64,000 nucleotides of DNA from Hymenolepis diminuta. Its lineage: Eukaryota > Platyhelminthes > Cestoda > Cyclophyllidea > Hymenolepididae. The stretch covers positions 170,295 to 234,294 of the forward strand of contig CAADRB010000023.1 in assembly GCA_900708905.1 (NCBI GenBank), given 5' to 3'. The translations under genes and the position numbers were made by a program. Below, in pieces: positions 49,301-62,200 of the stretch. The notes below the pieces were generated by a model, which ran no database searches, had not been told where the DNA came from, and saw nothing but the letters and a program-made list of their open reading frames with translations. Position 1 is the first letter of the stretch; every line of letters begins with the position of its first letter.

Positions 49301-52300
49301 ATGTCACGATGTGATAAACTTGGTTCGTCCCTTGCGTCGCTTGTGATCCCTCATGGAATAACTTGGTTCAGAGCATGCTCAACTTCTAGCTCACCATGGA
49401 CCGACGATGAAGGTTGTGACGTAGCATTTGTGAGTTACGAATTTGTCAACGTATTCAAATTATGTTATATGAAATCAGAGGAAACTTCAGGTTATTACTT
49501 TTCCTTTGTTTCGCGATTCAAAGCTCATGAACAAAATGTGCACTCTGTTTCGTTTCCTATTCAACTTTCCGATGGTCCCTTCGATAAATCTTTGGTCACT
49601 TGTGGCAACGATCGTGCCCTACGAATATGGTCAAATGAGCATTCGGATGCCTATAAGTTGGATCGTGAAATTCAGTTGGGACGAGATATTGTCCCAAATG
49701 CTTGTGCTGTATGTGTGGTTTCAGGTGCTATGTGTATTTTGTCAGCAAGTCTCACTGGTCACATTATAATATGGGAGCCCTCTAATCCCCTTTCACCTTC
49801 GAATCCTTTCATCAAAAAGTTCTCAAAGTTTGCCGCTTCATGTTGTCTTTGGATGCCGCTTGTTAGTAATGACAGAGGCCTGCTTGCTGTTGTGGGCTTT
49901 AACAGTGGGGATATTTGCGGCTATACTTATGATCGCTCCGTACTGATGAACAAAAACTCTTGCTCTCAGATTTTCAAGATCTCCGCTCATAATTTTGAGG
50001 TTTGCAGCATTGTCCCTGTCAGTGGTTTAGCAGAAGAGAGTCAATGTTTTGCGAGCGCTGGTAGAGATGCGGAAATTCGGGTAAATATTACCAGTTTTCC
50101 CAATTTTCTTAAGTTATATATTCGTGTATTTATTTATACTGATTTGAACCTTCGCTATTTTAGTTCTGGTCTTTGGAAGACACGCAGTGCAAATACTCAT
50201 ATCGATTCAAGGTATATCAGAAGGATAATAACCATACTCAGGATTCAACAAGTGGTCACGGAAAAGCTTGGATTCCTTTAGCATCAACTGGAATTGAATC
50301 TCCGCGCTTTCTGGCCTTTGATACCAATGGAAACCTTTATACATTCAATGCTGTTGATAAACCGTTGTCATGTGAATCTACAGTTTCTTCCCTTCGACAT
50401 GTAGGTCTTGTCTTCTCTTTCATCTCAATTCCAGGCTCTCCGCATTTATTCCTCTCTTTCGGTAAAGATTCCCAGGTTATTGCCTGGAAGAAGACTGGTA
50501 ATGATTGGCAGACTTTAACACCTGTGGCGTCTATTCCCTGTGTTCCGGGGAAAATAAACTGTTTAAGCCAAGCTCCTGGTCTCTATAGTCCCCTGGCAGT
50601 CGGTCTTTCAGATGGCAGTCTTCTTATTTTGAGAAATGTCACCCCTCCTGAACCAAACTCTTTAATTTCTGTCAGTAGGCTTTCACCTCTTCCACCTTCC
50701 TCTGCCGCTATTGGAATTTCTGCCATTGCTTGGCATCCAGATCCCCTTTCTGAAAACCTCATTGCTATTGGAAGCTCAAAGGGTCATGTTGATATTATTG
50801 ATGTGCTGAAAAATCAAAAGCGAGGCCGAAATTTCAATCACTTGGGAGGTTGTATTTACAGAGTTGCTTGGGGTCCGAAGCTATTCGGGTCCTCGGAGGA
50901 GGAAGGCACAGCCGACATGGAAGATAAACTTTTAGTCTACGCGGTCGCGAATGGATCTATCTATCTCCTAATTTCATTCAAAAAGCCTCCGCTGAACATC
51001 ACTCTCAAATTTGCTTCCCTTTTGCCCAATTCTGATGATCATAAACTTGCTGAGATCACATTTAAACGAATACCTGAGGAGGGAATTATCTCTTACTCCT
51101 GGCTTGTTGGTCTAGGGAGTATGAACGGTGGTGTAAATATATTCGGTCTATCGCGCATATTCGGGTCCTTGGTTCCCCTCTCACGGATTGATATTCACAA
51201 AAAGTGTATCATTTCAATGGTCTGGTCATACCATAGCGACAAGTATTGGTTGGCTGTGAGTTCAACAGAGTCCTTTATTACAATTATTGATTCTACTGGG
51301 CAGGTAGTTAATCCACCGCCCGAAAATATACAGCCGCATCAATTCACCAGTTGTATGGCTACTCTTCAAGGCCATGGAGCACGTGTTTCAGCCCTTGATT
51401 GGTCACCCACCGATCCTGATTTGCTGCTCTCAGGTTCTTATGACTGTACAGCGACTGTTTGGCGGGTTGGCTTGGGTTCTTCTACTGCTATAGCTAATTA
51501 TCGAGACCACCTCTCACGTATACATGCTTGTGCTTGGTCTCCTGATATTTCCGACTTTGTTTTCACTGGGGAGAATTTTGGCTACCTTGTTGGCTGGCGT
51601 CCAAGTGCTCAGGGCATTATTGCACCTCCTCTTTCTCGAAAGAATAGGAACCCATCCGCTAGAATCCCTTCCTGTGCTAATAGCGAGCAAGTTAAAGTAC
51701 CGGAATCAGAGGTAGAGAAGGACGAGAAGAATGAAATAACTCTTATTGATACTCCTTCTCTTCCCCAGTCTTTCCCTATTAAACGAACTGAACCTCATGC
51801 AAACAGGAAGCCTCCCCTCCTGCCTAGTTTGTTTGCTACTCCTAGCGTTATAGGCATCTCCCTTCCTGTTCTAACTCTCTCACCTCCAATTCGAATGCAA
51901 AACAGATTTGAAATTATAACCGATTTTATTGCTTACATGCGGGAGCCCTTATGCTTTGACAACTCAAAGATTCTGCCGGAGTTTGATCTACTCTACGGTG
52001 GTTGTGCACAGAGGCGGCGTGAATTAGTCCGTTTTACGGAATCAGAAGCTCTGAAACATCTTGAAGCCGCATCAGGTCCTAATAAACCTGCACGCCTTGA
52101 TGCCTACTTTAGTCTCCTCTTGTGGCTAGGAAGAGGTCAAATAGTTGCCAAAAAGGCTGTTGAGTTTCAATACACTCCCTTTTGGCTTATGTGGGCACTT
52201 GAATTGATCCTGAAAGGTTCTGCATCTCGACCAATCGTTTCATCTCTTGTGGAAAGTAGAGAGGATTCTGCACAACAAGTAGCCCAAGATGATTTCTTCC

Positions 52301-53204
52301 AACACAAGGTGGGTGTCGTGTGGAGTACTACTACGTTTCAACTAACTGAATATTGGTCTTGATGCTCATTGTTTTATAATCATTTTAGATCCTGCAGTTA
52401 ACAGCATCCAACGAGTACACCTGGGCTTCAACTTTACTGGTTTGTGCTGGTCGAACTGGAGAGGCCATCAGGTTACTCCTCCTATGTGGTCGAGCGAAGG
52501 AGGCCCTACTACTCTTCCGTCTTCGATTAAATGCTGAAGCAAATCCAGAGTTACTGTCAAAATGTCTCTCCCTTTTATCAGAGAAACAAGCACACACTGG
52601 TCTGCCTAATTCTGCTCTGGCTTTTCTTGCTGCTGGAGAAATTGATAAGGCAGTATCCGCAGTTCGTGGCAACTCAGAAGCCAACCTTCCTGCTCTTGAT
52701 CGCATGGTTGCTCTGTGGACATCTCTTGCTATAATTCCATCAAGTCCTGTAATACCAGTAAGACTCGTCCAAGCTTGTATTGCTTACGCGGCTAATCTCA
52801 GTATTGAAGATGAAAGGAGGCAGTTTATAGATCAATGGAGAATTGCTCTCTCTTCTAGAGGGAATGCGGAATATTTACTCAATTGTGCAAGTTTTATTCT
52901 GCTTTCTGAATGGCAGGAAGACGCTTTAAACCTTTCCTTGCTTGATGAAGACATTGACGAACTTGCTCGAATCGTTTTTGACCGACAACCGAGCTTTGAA
53001 GAAGCGGAGTGTTTAGCAGGTGTTGTTCTAGACTTTGGAATTGCAACGTTAGATGAGAAATATACACCAAACTTTAAAAGGTCCCTAGACATCCTTAAAC
53101 ACAATCATCCAGATACATTTTTCATCCTTACCAAGAGGCTTAGTTTTCGAAAATGCGAATCCACCATCCCTGGCCCTTTTGTAAAGATTTGTGAACTATT
53201 TTAA
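49301..53204 (+). CDS. GEMIN5: Gemin5-like WD-repeat protein, 3 exons
   Basis: Gemin5 recognises snRNAs and delivers them to the SMN complex for Sm core assembly; it also affects translation. Exons: 49301-50080, 50164-52308, 52389-53204; 1246 aa. The N-terminal part (about residues 1-740) is a double WD40 array. Clear blades include LVTCGNDRALRIWS, ISAIAWHPDPL with IAIGSSKGHVDIIDVL, IYRVAWGPK, and VSALDWSPTDPDLLLSGSYD followed by TATVWRV. IHACAWSPDISDFVFTGEN comes next, aligning with the last blades of human Gemin5. The C-terminal helical region (about 830-1246) contains LWLGRGQIVAKKAVEFQYTP, PFWLMWALELILKG and ALLLFRLRLNAEA, the TPR-like dimerisation module. Human Gemin5 is about 1500 aa; the terminal RNA-binding part appears absent. 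The name is inferred from blade order and the TPR-like tail, so another WD40/TPR paralogue is possible. The stop codon overlaps AATAAA. Confidence 0.85.
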
Positions 53205-53208
53205 TAAA
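53203..53208 (+). terminator. Poly(A) signal overlapping the GEMIN5 stop codon
   Basis: The reading frame ends TTT TAA, and its last two bases begin AATAAA. The GEMIN5 3' UTR would be only tens of bases before the next gene's ATG at 53292. Confidence 0.6.
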
Positions 53209-53264
53209 ATTCAGATACACTTGTTGCCTTGTTTTGACAATGTCTGATATTATTTGTTGACTAA

Positions 53265-53294
53265 TAATTTTGTATTCCGTTTTCTTCATAGATG
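53265..53294 (+). promoter_or_regulatory. 3' splice site abutting the SUN gene ATG (trans-splice candidate)
   Basis: ATTCCGTTTTCTTCATAG ends at 53291 and is immediately followed by ATG. No room exists for a promoter and a normal 5' exon between GEMIN5 and this site, so a spliced-leader acceptor is the simplest reading. In flatworms spliced leaders are added to downstream genes of polycistronic units. Confidence 0.55.
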
Positions 53295-56200
53295 AATGAA
53301 AATAAAACAGTGGTAATAAAGGAACATCACAAAACCCTTTCTGGTCATACTCTTAAACCGGTTTTTGTTTATTCAAGAGAGGAATATTTTAATGCTCCTC
53401 CATCTCAGAAGTAAGTTGCTTTCTTTTCTTAATATTTTGAAATAGTGTAGCCGTTTTGATGATTTTCTTTGTTTTGGTTTTTTTGAAAGATCGCATCAAG
53501 TATCTACTCTTAGTGTTCCACAGGAATCTCCAAATATTGTTTCAATGCCAAAGCAACTTCCTTGTAAGTCAACTATCTCTATGACTCCTGGTTTTAATTT
53601 TATTGACCTCATAACGTGTGCACATTAAATCGATTTCTCTTTATTGCTTATTGATGGTGGTCTCCTTGTGTAACTATGATCATCATCGTTGCTACTCTGT
53701 ATGGCTCATCAACTAGGCAGGCTGTAAGAGGGGTATCACCTTAGTACCTGCTCTAACGTGCTCAAAAGTCATCTCTGGCTCGATAAATAGAGAAACGCGT
53801 TCTCTCTTACCGATTTAATTTGTTATTTTTGTAGTGATTGTGTGTGTGTCCTCTTGTTTGTCACGATGTCACTGCTTCTAGAGGAATGACCAGTCTTTCA
53901 CATTTGCATCAGTTGGTCACCAGTTAACTTAAAATTTCGTTGTGTGTTGCCTTTAACCGGCTATATATACCACTAATTTACTCTTTAGTAGTCCATATGT
54001 TAAAATCGATAAATTTAATTTGCAACTTTTTCAGCTTACGTAATGGCTGGCGAGCATTCAGTACCAAATGCCCAATTAGTTCGACGACGTATTGACTATC
54101 AGGAAGTTGCAGAGTATCGAATGCTTAAGCCTACTGCTGGTAGTACTACCACAAAAACTTCTACCACCACTACTAATAAGATATCGGCCAAGACGTTGGG
54201 TAATCCAGTTTTCTGCAAACCTCTTTCAGTACGAATTGATGAGAGCCCAGTCAAGATTGTTGATGAAAGGGCGTCTTTATCGTGAGTTTTCTGGATAATC
54301 TGATTGATTTGTATTCTCTTCAGAAGCAGTACGTCATCCGCAGCTAGACGTAAAAGTCGGCTAATTCCACCCACTGATAGAGTTCTGCGATCTGGAAAGG
54401 TTTGTTGATCCTCTAATTTAATTACGATCTTCTCCCTCCCCTTAATTCTAGACTGCTGGCATCTTTCGAGAGAGTATTGATTATGAAACAGCCACTCCCT
54501 TACCCTCTGCTACTCGCCAAAATGCTATCAGACGTCGAGCGAAGGAAATTGAAGAGGACATTGAGGAGGAATCCACTATTCATTTGTCCGCTACAGAACC
54601 GCTGATGAAACAATCATCTAATTCTCGATTATCGTAAGCGCTTCTCATTTCGCAACTTTCTCTTTTTTCTTTAGAGAAGGAAATCTCGGCATGAATAACT
54701 CTACTAGTCGACCTTGGCATCTCTCCAGTATGTTGGGTAAAGACATTTTTCTTTAAAATGGCTTCCCTGGTTTAAGTATTTGAAGTCAGACTAATAAATA
54801 TATAGATTGTGATATTTGAAACACTTGTATTTCTTATTTCAATTGTAGCAAGGTAATGTATACTTGTCAATATTACGTTTGTTTCAGCGTGATCGTAATG
54901 TAATTTTAGCATTTTAATTCTAAAAGGTAAAGACTCATCTTAAATTTCAACAGATGTTGGACAACACAAGTGGTGCCAGAAATTGCGGCTCCAGGATACC
55001 ACCTCTCTACTCAAGCCAAGTGTTATGAGCGCTTCTCTTAATGAGTCTGGGAAGTTTTAATAACATTAACAAGTTAGGATTCCTTAAAATGCGCTTAGAT
55101 GTTCCAGACTTAGATACTGTCCCATCTACATTGATTAGACAGTCATGGAACGTTTATAAATATCTTTTCTTTTACAGGTCTTTCACCAGAACCTTCTTAT
55201 AGAAGCCCCTCTTTTCATGTCAGAGAATCCCAAGATTACTCTCGACGGGTTCCATCTGGATCTATCTTTTCATCATTCTCCTTCCCCTCTGAAGCCTCGC
55301 ATTTTACATCACTTTGTGGTCGTATTGGCTCCTGTATACTTAATCTCATTGCCATTCCTTTGGTTTTGCTGCATTATCTCTACCTCGCCGTCTGCACTTT
55401 CAGCAAGGCAATTTATACAGGCACCTCTCGACTATTCCACAACGCTTCTAGGTCCAAAAATTTGTTCTCTTATCAATCTGGCTCATCTTATGGGTGAGAT
55501 TCTGCTTTATCCATCAACCTGGATGATTCTAGGTTGTCTGTTTAATCTACTGTTTCTTCTATTTCAGTGTCAACAATACAACATTTACTTCAAGTCTTCG
55601 TGACCATAGGTCCTCTGGAGATATAGTCTCTCCTCCGTTTTTTAGAAAATGTCCAAGCTCTTGCTGTCTCCTCTTAGTCCTCTTGTTACTCCTTTTATTG
55701 CTATCTAGCGCCCTAGGAGGATTCATCTATCGTCCCATTTCGTTAAGTAAGTTGGATTTCTCTCAATGTTCTCACAGCTAAACTGACCCGCTAACCTAAT
55801 GTAAACGTAACTGATTTATTTTGTCATTGATTATTACTTTAATTTCATTATACTCAAAATTGGGTTAATGTTGAATCCTTTCCTCTCTCGTTTCTTCCCT
55901 CCTAAAGATAATAAATTCTATTATCATTGAGAATAATAGAACTGATATCGACTGCTTTAATTACTAGTGATCAATAAATGAGTGACTTTGTCCCTATGTT
56001 AACGTGCTCAGAGGTCACAGGTTTGAGGCTTATCAGGACACACCTGGTGAACGGAGTGGCCAACCGCACTGGTCAAGTCTGGCTAATATTAGTAATGGCA
56101 GAATTCGAATTTTTCATCGGGGAGGTTCCATGATGCTACCCTGCTACCCAAAATGTGTACTAGAAAATACTTTCCTAAATAGAACTTGAGATTGTAACAG

Positions 56201-59200
56201 AGAGGGGGTGGCTAAATACTTGTTTCTCAATCTGAAGGACTTCGGTATTTCATATCTACGACCATTATCAGTATTGATAAACTTTCTCCTTCAATGGGCT
56301 TGGAAAATACATTCTTCTTAACTCCAGGGTATAAATGGTCAACTTATTAGGTGGTTGACTAGTAATGACGCTTTCGAACAAATCTATTGAAAGTTTATTA
56401 CATAATTTCTGTTAAATTTTGAAAGTATTGCTGTGTAATATAATATTGGTCAAGGATTAATTCAATTTATTCTGTTTTATACTAAATTAACGGACCTATT
56501 TTGCTCAGGGCACGTCTGTCAAGGCAGAACTCATGGATGGAAACTTATTTGTGCACATATAATGCACGGCATAACTAATTATTACCGGTTACAACTGTTC
56601 AGTAAAGTGCGAGTTTTTCATGGGAGAGTCGCCAGGATACTAATCCTACCTGAAGCGAGTTTTGAAAAATCTTTTCGTCTAATAACGGGCTTGTCTTTCT
56701 AGATACCACCGGCTCCTTGAGCGAACAGGCCTATCTCTTTGGCCTTTTACCCTCGGACGCTGAATGTCATCGATTAACTCGGAGCCATCCAGGTAGATCT
56801 ACTACAATTCCTGCTGATTTTGTGGCAGATTCCGAATTACGGGATCTGAGATGGAGGTGTCTCTCATTGGTCTACCTTCAACCTAGTGTTAATGCCATTC
56901 ACCAGCACCTATCGGATTTATGGACTTGTGTAGCTGGATGGTTCCAGTCCTTTTTCACCTCACCCTCTCACATTCCATCTGCGACTGAGGAGACACATTT
57001 TCCTGAACCAACACCGCAAAATATTGACGACTTGTTGAAGAGATTGAAGAAAATTGACTCTGGAATGGCTGATCTTAAGAGGTTAGTTTCACTAGTTTTG
57101 CCGCGTTTGAGCGGGTTAATATTGATTAACATGGTTCATAAAAATTCCCTTTTCTGACCAGAGTATAATAGGTCATAAGCTACAAGGAAGATAGGCTTGA
57201 TTGAACTTGAAAGGTAAGTTGTAGTGAGCATTAATCGACCATAAGTTGAGTAGTTTGTAATTTTCTTTTCTGGTTTCCTAGACTTATTGCACTCAATCGA
57301 CTATATCACATAACCATCGGATTTAATATAACAGCAATTTGTTTTAGAGTTATGGGCAAGATTTTAGCCATTCACAGTCTTTTTTCTAAGTGTTTACTGT
57401 CAAGTTACTTTAAACGCAATTGATGTATCATTTCATTGGATAGAAGGGTTTATGCTTAACATTTAATGAAGGGAATGAAAATTGAAAGTTTATGATTTAT
57501 CGTGAAGTTGGAATATTTATTAGTGTTTTTGTCCTTAATACTTCTGTTCGAAATACATAAGGCGGTTGATTTTTTAAAATTTAATTTAAATAATTTTACA
57601 CTGGATTGGATCTTTCCCCGTTTTTGCATTTCCTGGTGATATTCGGAGCTTATTGGCCACTTTATTTTATTAAATGGTTGGTCTTTCCATTTTGATTCAT
57701 TTGTATCTTCTTTTTACAGTCATAAACTTCTTACAGGTTTCTAGAAACTGGCAAAAGCATTCTAAGCATTGCAGACCTAACTAGAGTTCACTCAAGAGTT
57801 ACTTCAACATATCTAGATAGAAGATTTCATCTGTTGCCTGGACCTCGATTTAAAGGATAGGCTAAAATTACCGCTTTTTATTTAGGCAGACTACTTAAAT
57901 TTTCAAGTTCGTGTCAGAAAATATCTAAGAGTCATCTCGTGACCTAATCGGTTGGAGGAATCTAATTTAGCCATGCTTCTGGTAAACCAGTAACAACCAT
58001 TGTTATTCATATTTTTAAGCATTTACTATGGTCTTCGAACCTGTGCAGACATGCTCACACTATTACCAAACCATTCTTTGTAATGCTGACGTCACTGCAT
58101 CAGCCAGTTATATGGAAACTTGTCACCTACGCAAAATTTCACAAAGTTGACCAAGGCCCATTGTATCGTGTCAAGTTTAAAAGTTTCATAATACTAGTGT
58201 CACTAAATCAACCAATTGTGAAATAGCTGTTTTTGTGCAAGACTTTGTGTTAGCACACGGGATTTATAGTCTTGGGTCTAGATATATATATCTCCATTCA
58301 ATACTTGTACTTTATTTGGCTTTTAGCGTCTAGGGTTTTTTGATTATGCTTTTTCTCGTTTTCAATTCTTCTTCAGTGCAGTAAATAGCCAAGAATTGAG
58401 TTAGGTTGAAACTTAGTTTGAAATCTCTACAGTGGTAAGTCACTCGCATTTTTGACTATGCAAGGAATATGATGGGCAGTAGACCTCGAATTCAGCCTTG
58501 TCTTGCCACAGACTATCAGAAGTTTTTACAGATATTGTAGCAGTCTCTCGAACTAGTATCTGCATTGTCTTAGTTGTCAGGTAATTATTTTTAACAGTTG
58601 TCCATCATAAACAAAGGACACAAAACTATCTCAACCCCGTCTCCAACTCCTGTTCTTCTGATTTGAAAAGGGCTGTTTTATCCTCCTAATCTTTAGGAAG
58701 ATGGTTAGTTTTGCAAAGAGTTATCCCTAAGCCTAATTTTTTTGTGATTCTAGTTATTCTACTGATGGGATTTAGCTCCTCTTAGATGTATACAGTGTTT
58801 CTCTATCCACAGTCTTGAGCTAGGAAGATTCACATCCGACAACCCGGTTTTTTTATAACCACTTTTAGTACTTGGGCAGGAGGCGTAATTAGTACTCACC
58901 GTGGATGCATACTATACAAAGTGGATGACGGTGGCCAAACATGAATGTTTCGTTGAAATCATCGCCGACTTTTGCACACGGCGACTATAAACCAAAAACT
59001 GGGTCTATTGGAGATTTTAAAAGGGTGGATATTTGCACCCAGTCATACGCGCTTACTCAATTTTTACGTGTTTTTTTCCCTCATTTTTCAGGCAAATAGT
59101 AGAACTGAAGGAAGCTCACAGTACTGGACTATCTACTCACGAAGATGGGTACGGTGTTCTAACTTCTGATGTTTCCCAACTTCGCTCAGTAGTAACTTCT

Positions 59201-62200
59201 CTCAAGGAGCAGATTTCTGCTCTTGCAAACAAGGTCTCAGACAAAGCAGATTATGAAAGTAGGCAGCTTCTCATTGATGAGTTGAGCAAACAGGCCGCGT
59301 TTGTTTCAACAGCGTCTTTGGATGTTCGGCTACAGGAATTGAGGTCACATCTCGAAGCTATTGCAAAATCTGCCTCGTCTACTGCAAGCACTCCAGTTGA
59401 TGAGAGCACTCTTCGAAAAGAGATTGCCAAAATTGAGCGTTTTGAAAAGGCAATTTCTGAGTTAAGCACGATTGTAAACACTCAGAAAGCGATTTTGGAG
59501 GAAAAGGTGAGTCCTTAGTCAGCTTAATTTGTGTACTCCACTTCATACTTGTATATTTAACTCGGCATTGTATTTTCATTTTAGCTTACTAATATGAAAG
59601 AGGAGTTAGATTCTTTTAAGAAGAATCATAGTGAATCTTTGATGGATATCGATTCCAAAGTTTCTGAAGAGATTAATTCCGTGATGAAGGAATCCCAGAG
59701 TAATCTAAATGGGTTGGAATCCCGATTATCTACTGAAATGGGAAAGATATCTTCGCGTATTGATTCTTTGGAACGTCTGAATGGTGACTTGGAACAGGCA
59801 CTAACAAAGTTGGCCTCAGGTAGGTTGTTTGTTTGTTTATCTTTATTTCTTAGAACTCACATTCATTCAGGAGACTGGAGTCTCAAGTAAATCTGGCATT
59901 TCCGAATCACAAATCGAAGAAATTTTTAATGAAATGAAGTCTTCCTTCTATAAGAAGTTGACTGTTGACCTTAAACAAGTGGGTCTTTTTTTAATTTCTT
60001 AATTATCTTTATTCAGAAAATCGTAGAAGAGTTGTCTCACTCCCTTGAGTCTGGAGCAGCTCTCGAACTGAAACTGCTGTCTCTTATTCGTACTACAGTT
60101 GATGAAAGACTAAAAAATACATTTATAGGTAAGTCGATTGTCCTTTATTGTCGCGAACTTTCACTCCGGAGACGTTACGTTATCAGTCCCGATTTACCCT
60201 TAGTTAAAAGTCAAAAGAATGCTTGAATGCGTTTACTCTGTGGTTAAAAATTGAGGAAGTTGTTTTTTAGGGGATCTATTTGCCATTAGTTAAACAGACA
60301 TTAACATAAACATTAACAGAATGCACAGTCTCTTAAATTTAAGACGGTACGAAAAGCCTTAAGGAGAAGACTTATTGATTCAACAGATCATCGCAAATGT
60401 AATGAGTAGCACCTCAAAATATTTATCCCCATGCCTTCGTTCTGTAGATAAGACACAAGCAACACAAATGGAAACCATTCCTATTAATGTGCTTGCATAT
60501 ATTGATGGACTGCTGCAGACTTTTACTGCAGACGGAACTGGAAAAGCAGATTTTGCGCTTGAATCGGCAGGAGGTACTGTGGTTTCAACGCGTTGTACAC
60601 GAACGTACACCAGTTTCAAATCGGCAATATCTCTGTTTGGCATCACGCTGGCATACTGGTCGCGTTCTCCTAAGTAAGTTTTCAATTTATTTAAACGTTC
60701 TGATCATTTAATTTTGGTGTATGGAGTTGGTGAAGGTTAGGCTTACGCATCTCGTACGTTGTTGTCTACCATTTATTGCCATGTCTGCTCGCTGTGTCGA
60801 TTTCGCTAGTACTGGTATTGTGGTTTCCATTGTCGATATCTTATTATATCTACTTCCTTAGCATTCTTAAAACAGGTAGATGGTGCACAATTAGTATATG
60901 CTGAAGTATCCCACTTTTTTTCTAACTGATTTAGGTTGGCTTGGACAGACAGAAAGTGCTGAATGAAACCTCGTTCTTTGTGAAATGGTACGAACGATGA
61001 CTTGTCTAGTAATGAGTGATTTAGAAGTTCATCTTGACATTAAAGTTGTCATCTAGGTTCGTGTTATTTTAATAATATGTAATATTAATATGTCCCGTTA
61101 GTTATTAGAGCAGGCGGTTGCTTAGGGATAAGCATATAATTTAGGGAAAATGAAGGTAAATTTAGTCTATGGGATTCGAGATTTGTACCTTTTCGCTCTT
61201 CATCTCAGAGGAACATGTGCTATTGCTCTTTCAAAATATAACTAGCAGAGATTCGTATTAAATCTAACCTCAATGTTAAGTATAGCATTCTGATATTTGG
61301 TGTTTTAACTACCCCTATCTCCTTTAAGACTTAAAATAAGCGTAAATTAGGTACCTGAAATTCGTCTTGACCATTGCGGTTGAGGAACAGTAATTCCATC
61401 ATTATTGCAAAACATTACTTTCTGTGAGTATTCCTGTACAGCTGGCAGACTCGCATTTCACTTTTTTAGTTCTAATTTCCTTGAGGTGGAGAAACCCTTT
61501 TAGAAGCAAAAATCTTATATATTAAATACCAAATTTGTCCAAGCAGAATACCTTTGAGCCGTGAAGAAGAGATAGCTGTTAAATTTCAATTTCCGATTTG
61601 GTATTTTCGAATATGTACTTTCTGTTGCTGATCTGACTTGTTAGGTGAATAACAAATATCCATGTACTTAGAAAACATTTGAATTTTCACTTTGTTCCTT
61701 GGTAGACTGACGTATTTGCTATTTCCTGTTCGAATGTTTCAAAATTTTCCTTTGAAACAGGCCAGAGATTATTTCCTCTCTAGATGAAATCAAAGTAAAA
61801 AAATTCGAGTTGAAGAGTAAATCAAATTTCCTCTTTTTTCTGAAACATGAGACTTTGTGCTTAAATAGTCGGTTTAATCAGTTGAAGATTATGACTATTG
61901 ACTTGTTTGCAGTTTGTGATATACAATGCTTTTTTGTTATCTTTCAGTGAAATTCTGCAGCCCAGTAATCATCCTGGCGAATGCTGGTGTTTCTACGGAC
62001 AAGAAGGTCAAGCAATCGTTCGTTTAGCAGCCTCTGTCTACATAACCGGAGTCTCCCTGGAGCACATTCCTAAGGCTTTAGCTCACACCGGCCGAATTGA
62101 TTCTGCACCGCGAGATTTCGTCATAAAGGCCCTCGATTCGGAGTCTGATGCTCCGCATCAGGGTGATATCCTCGGAGAATTCACTTATGACGAATCGGGT

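Noticed and set aside
49149..49346. Upstream ORF overlapping the GEMIN5 start
   Set aside because: Basic translation without motifs; the WD40 frame beginning at ATG 49301 is the supported one.
52832..53104. Minus-strand ORF inside the GEMIN5 last exon
   Set aside because: Shadow of the coding frame; serine-rich translation is what antisense of this exon produces.
59820..59890. SUN exon 12 starting at the CAG acceptor near 59870
   Set aside because: It gives the wrong phase and an early stop; acceptor TTTCTTAG at 59853 restores the frame with a 34 nt intron.
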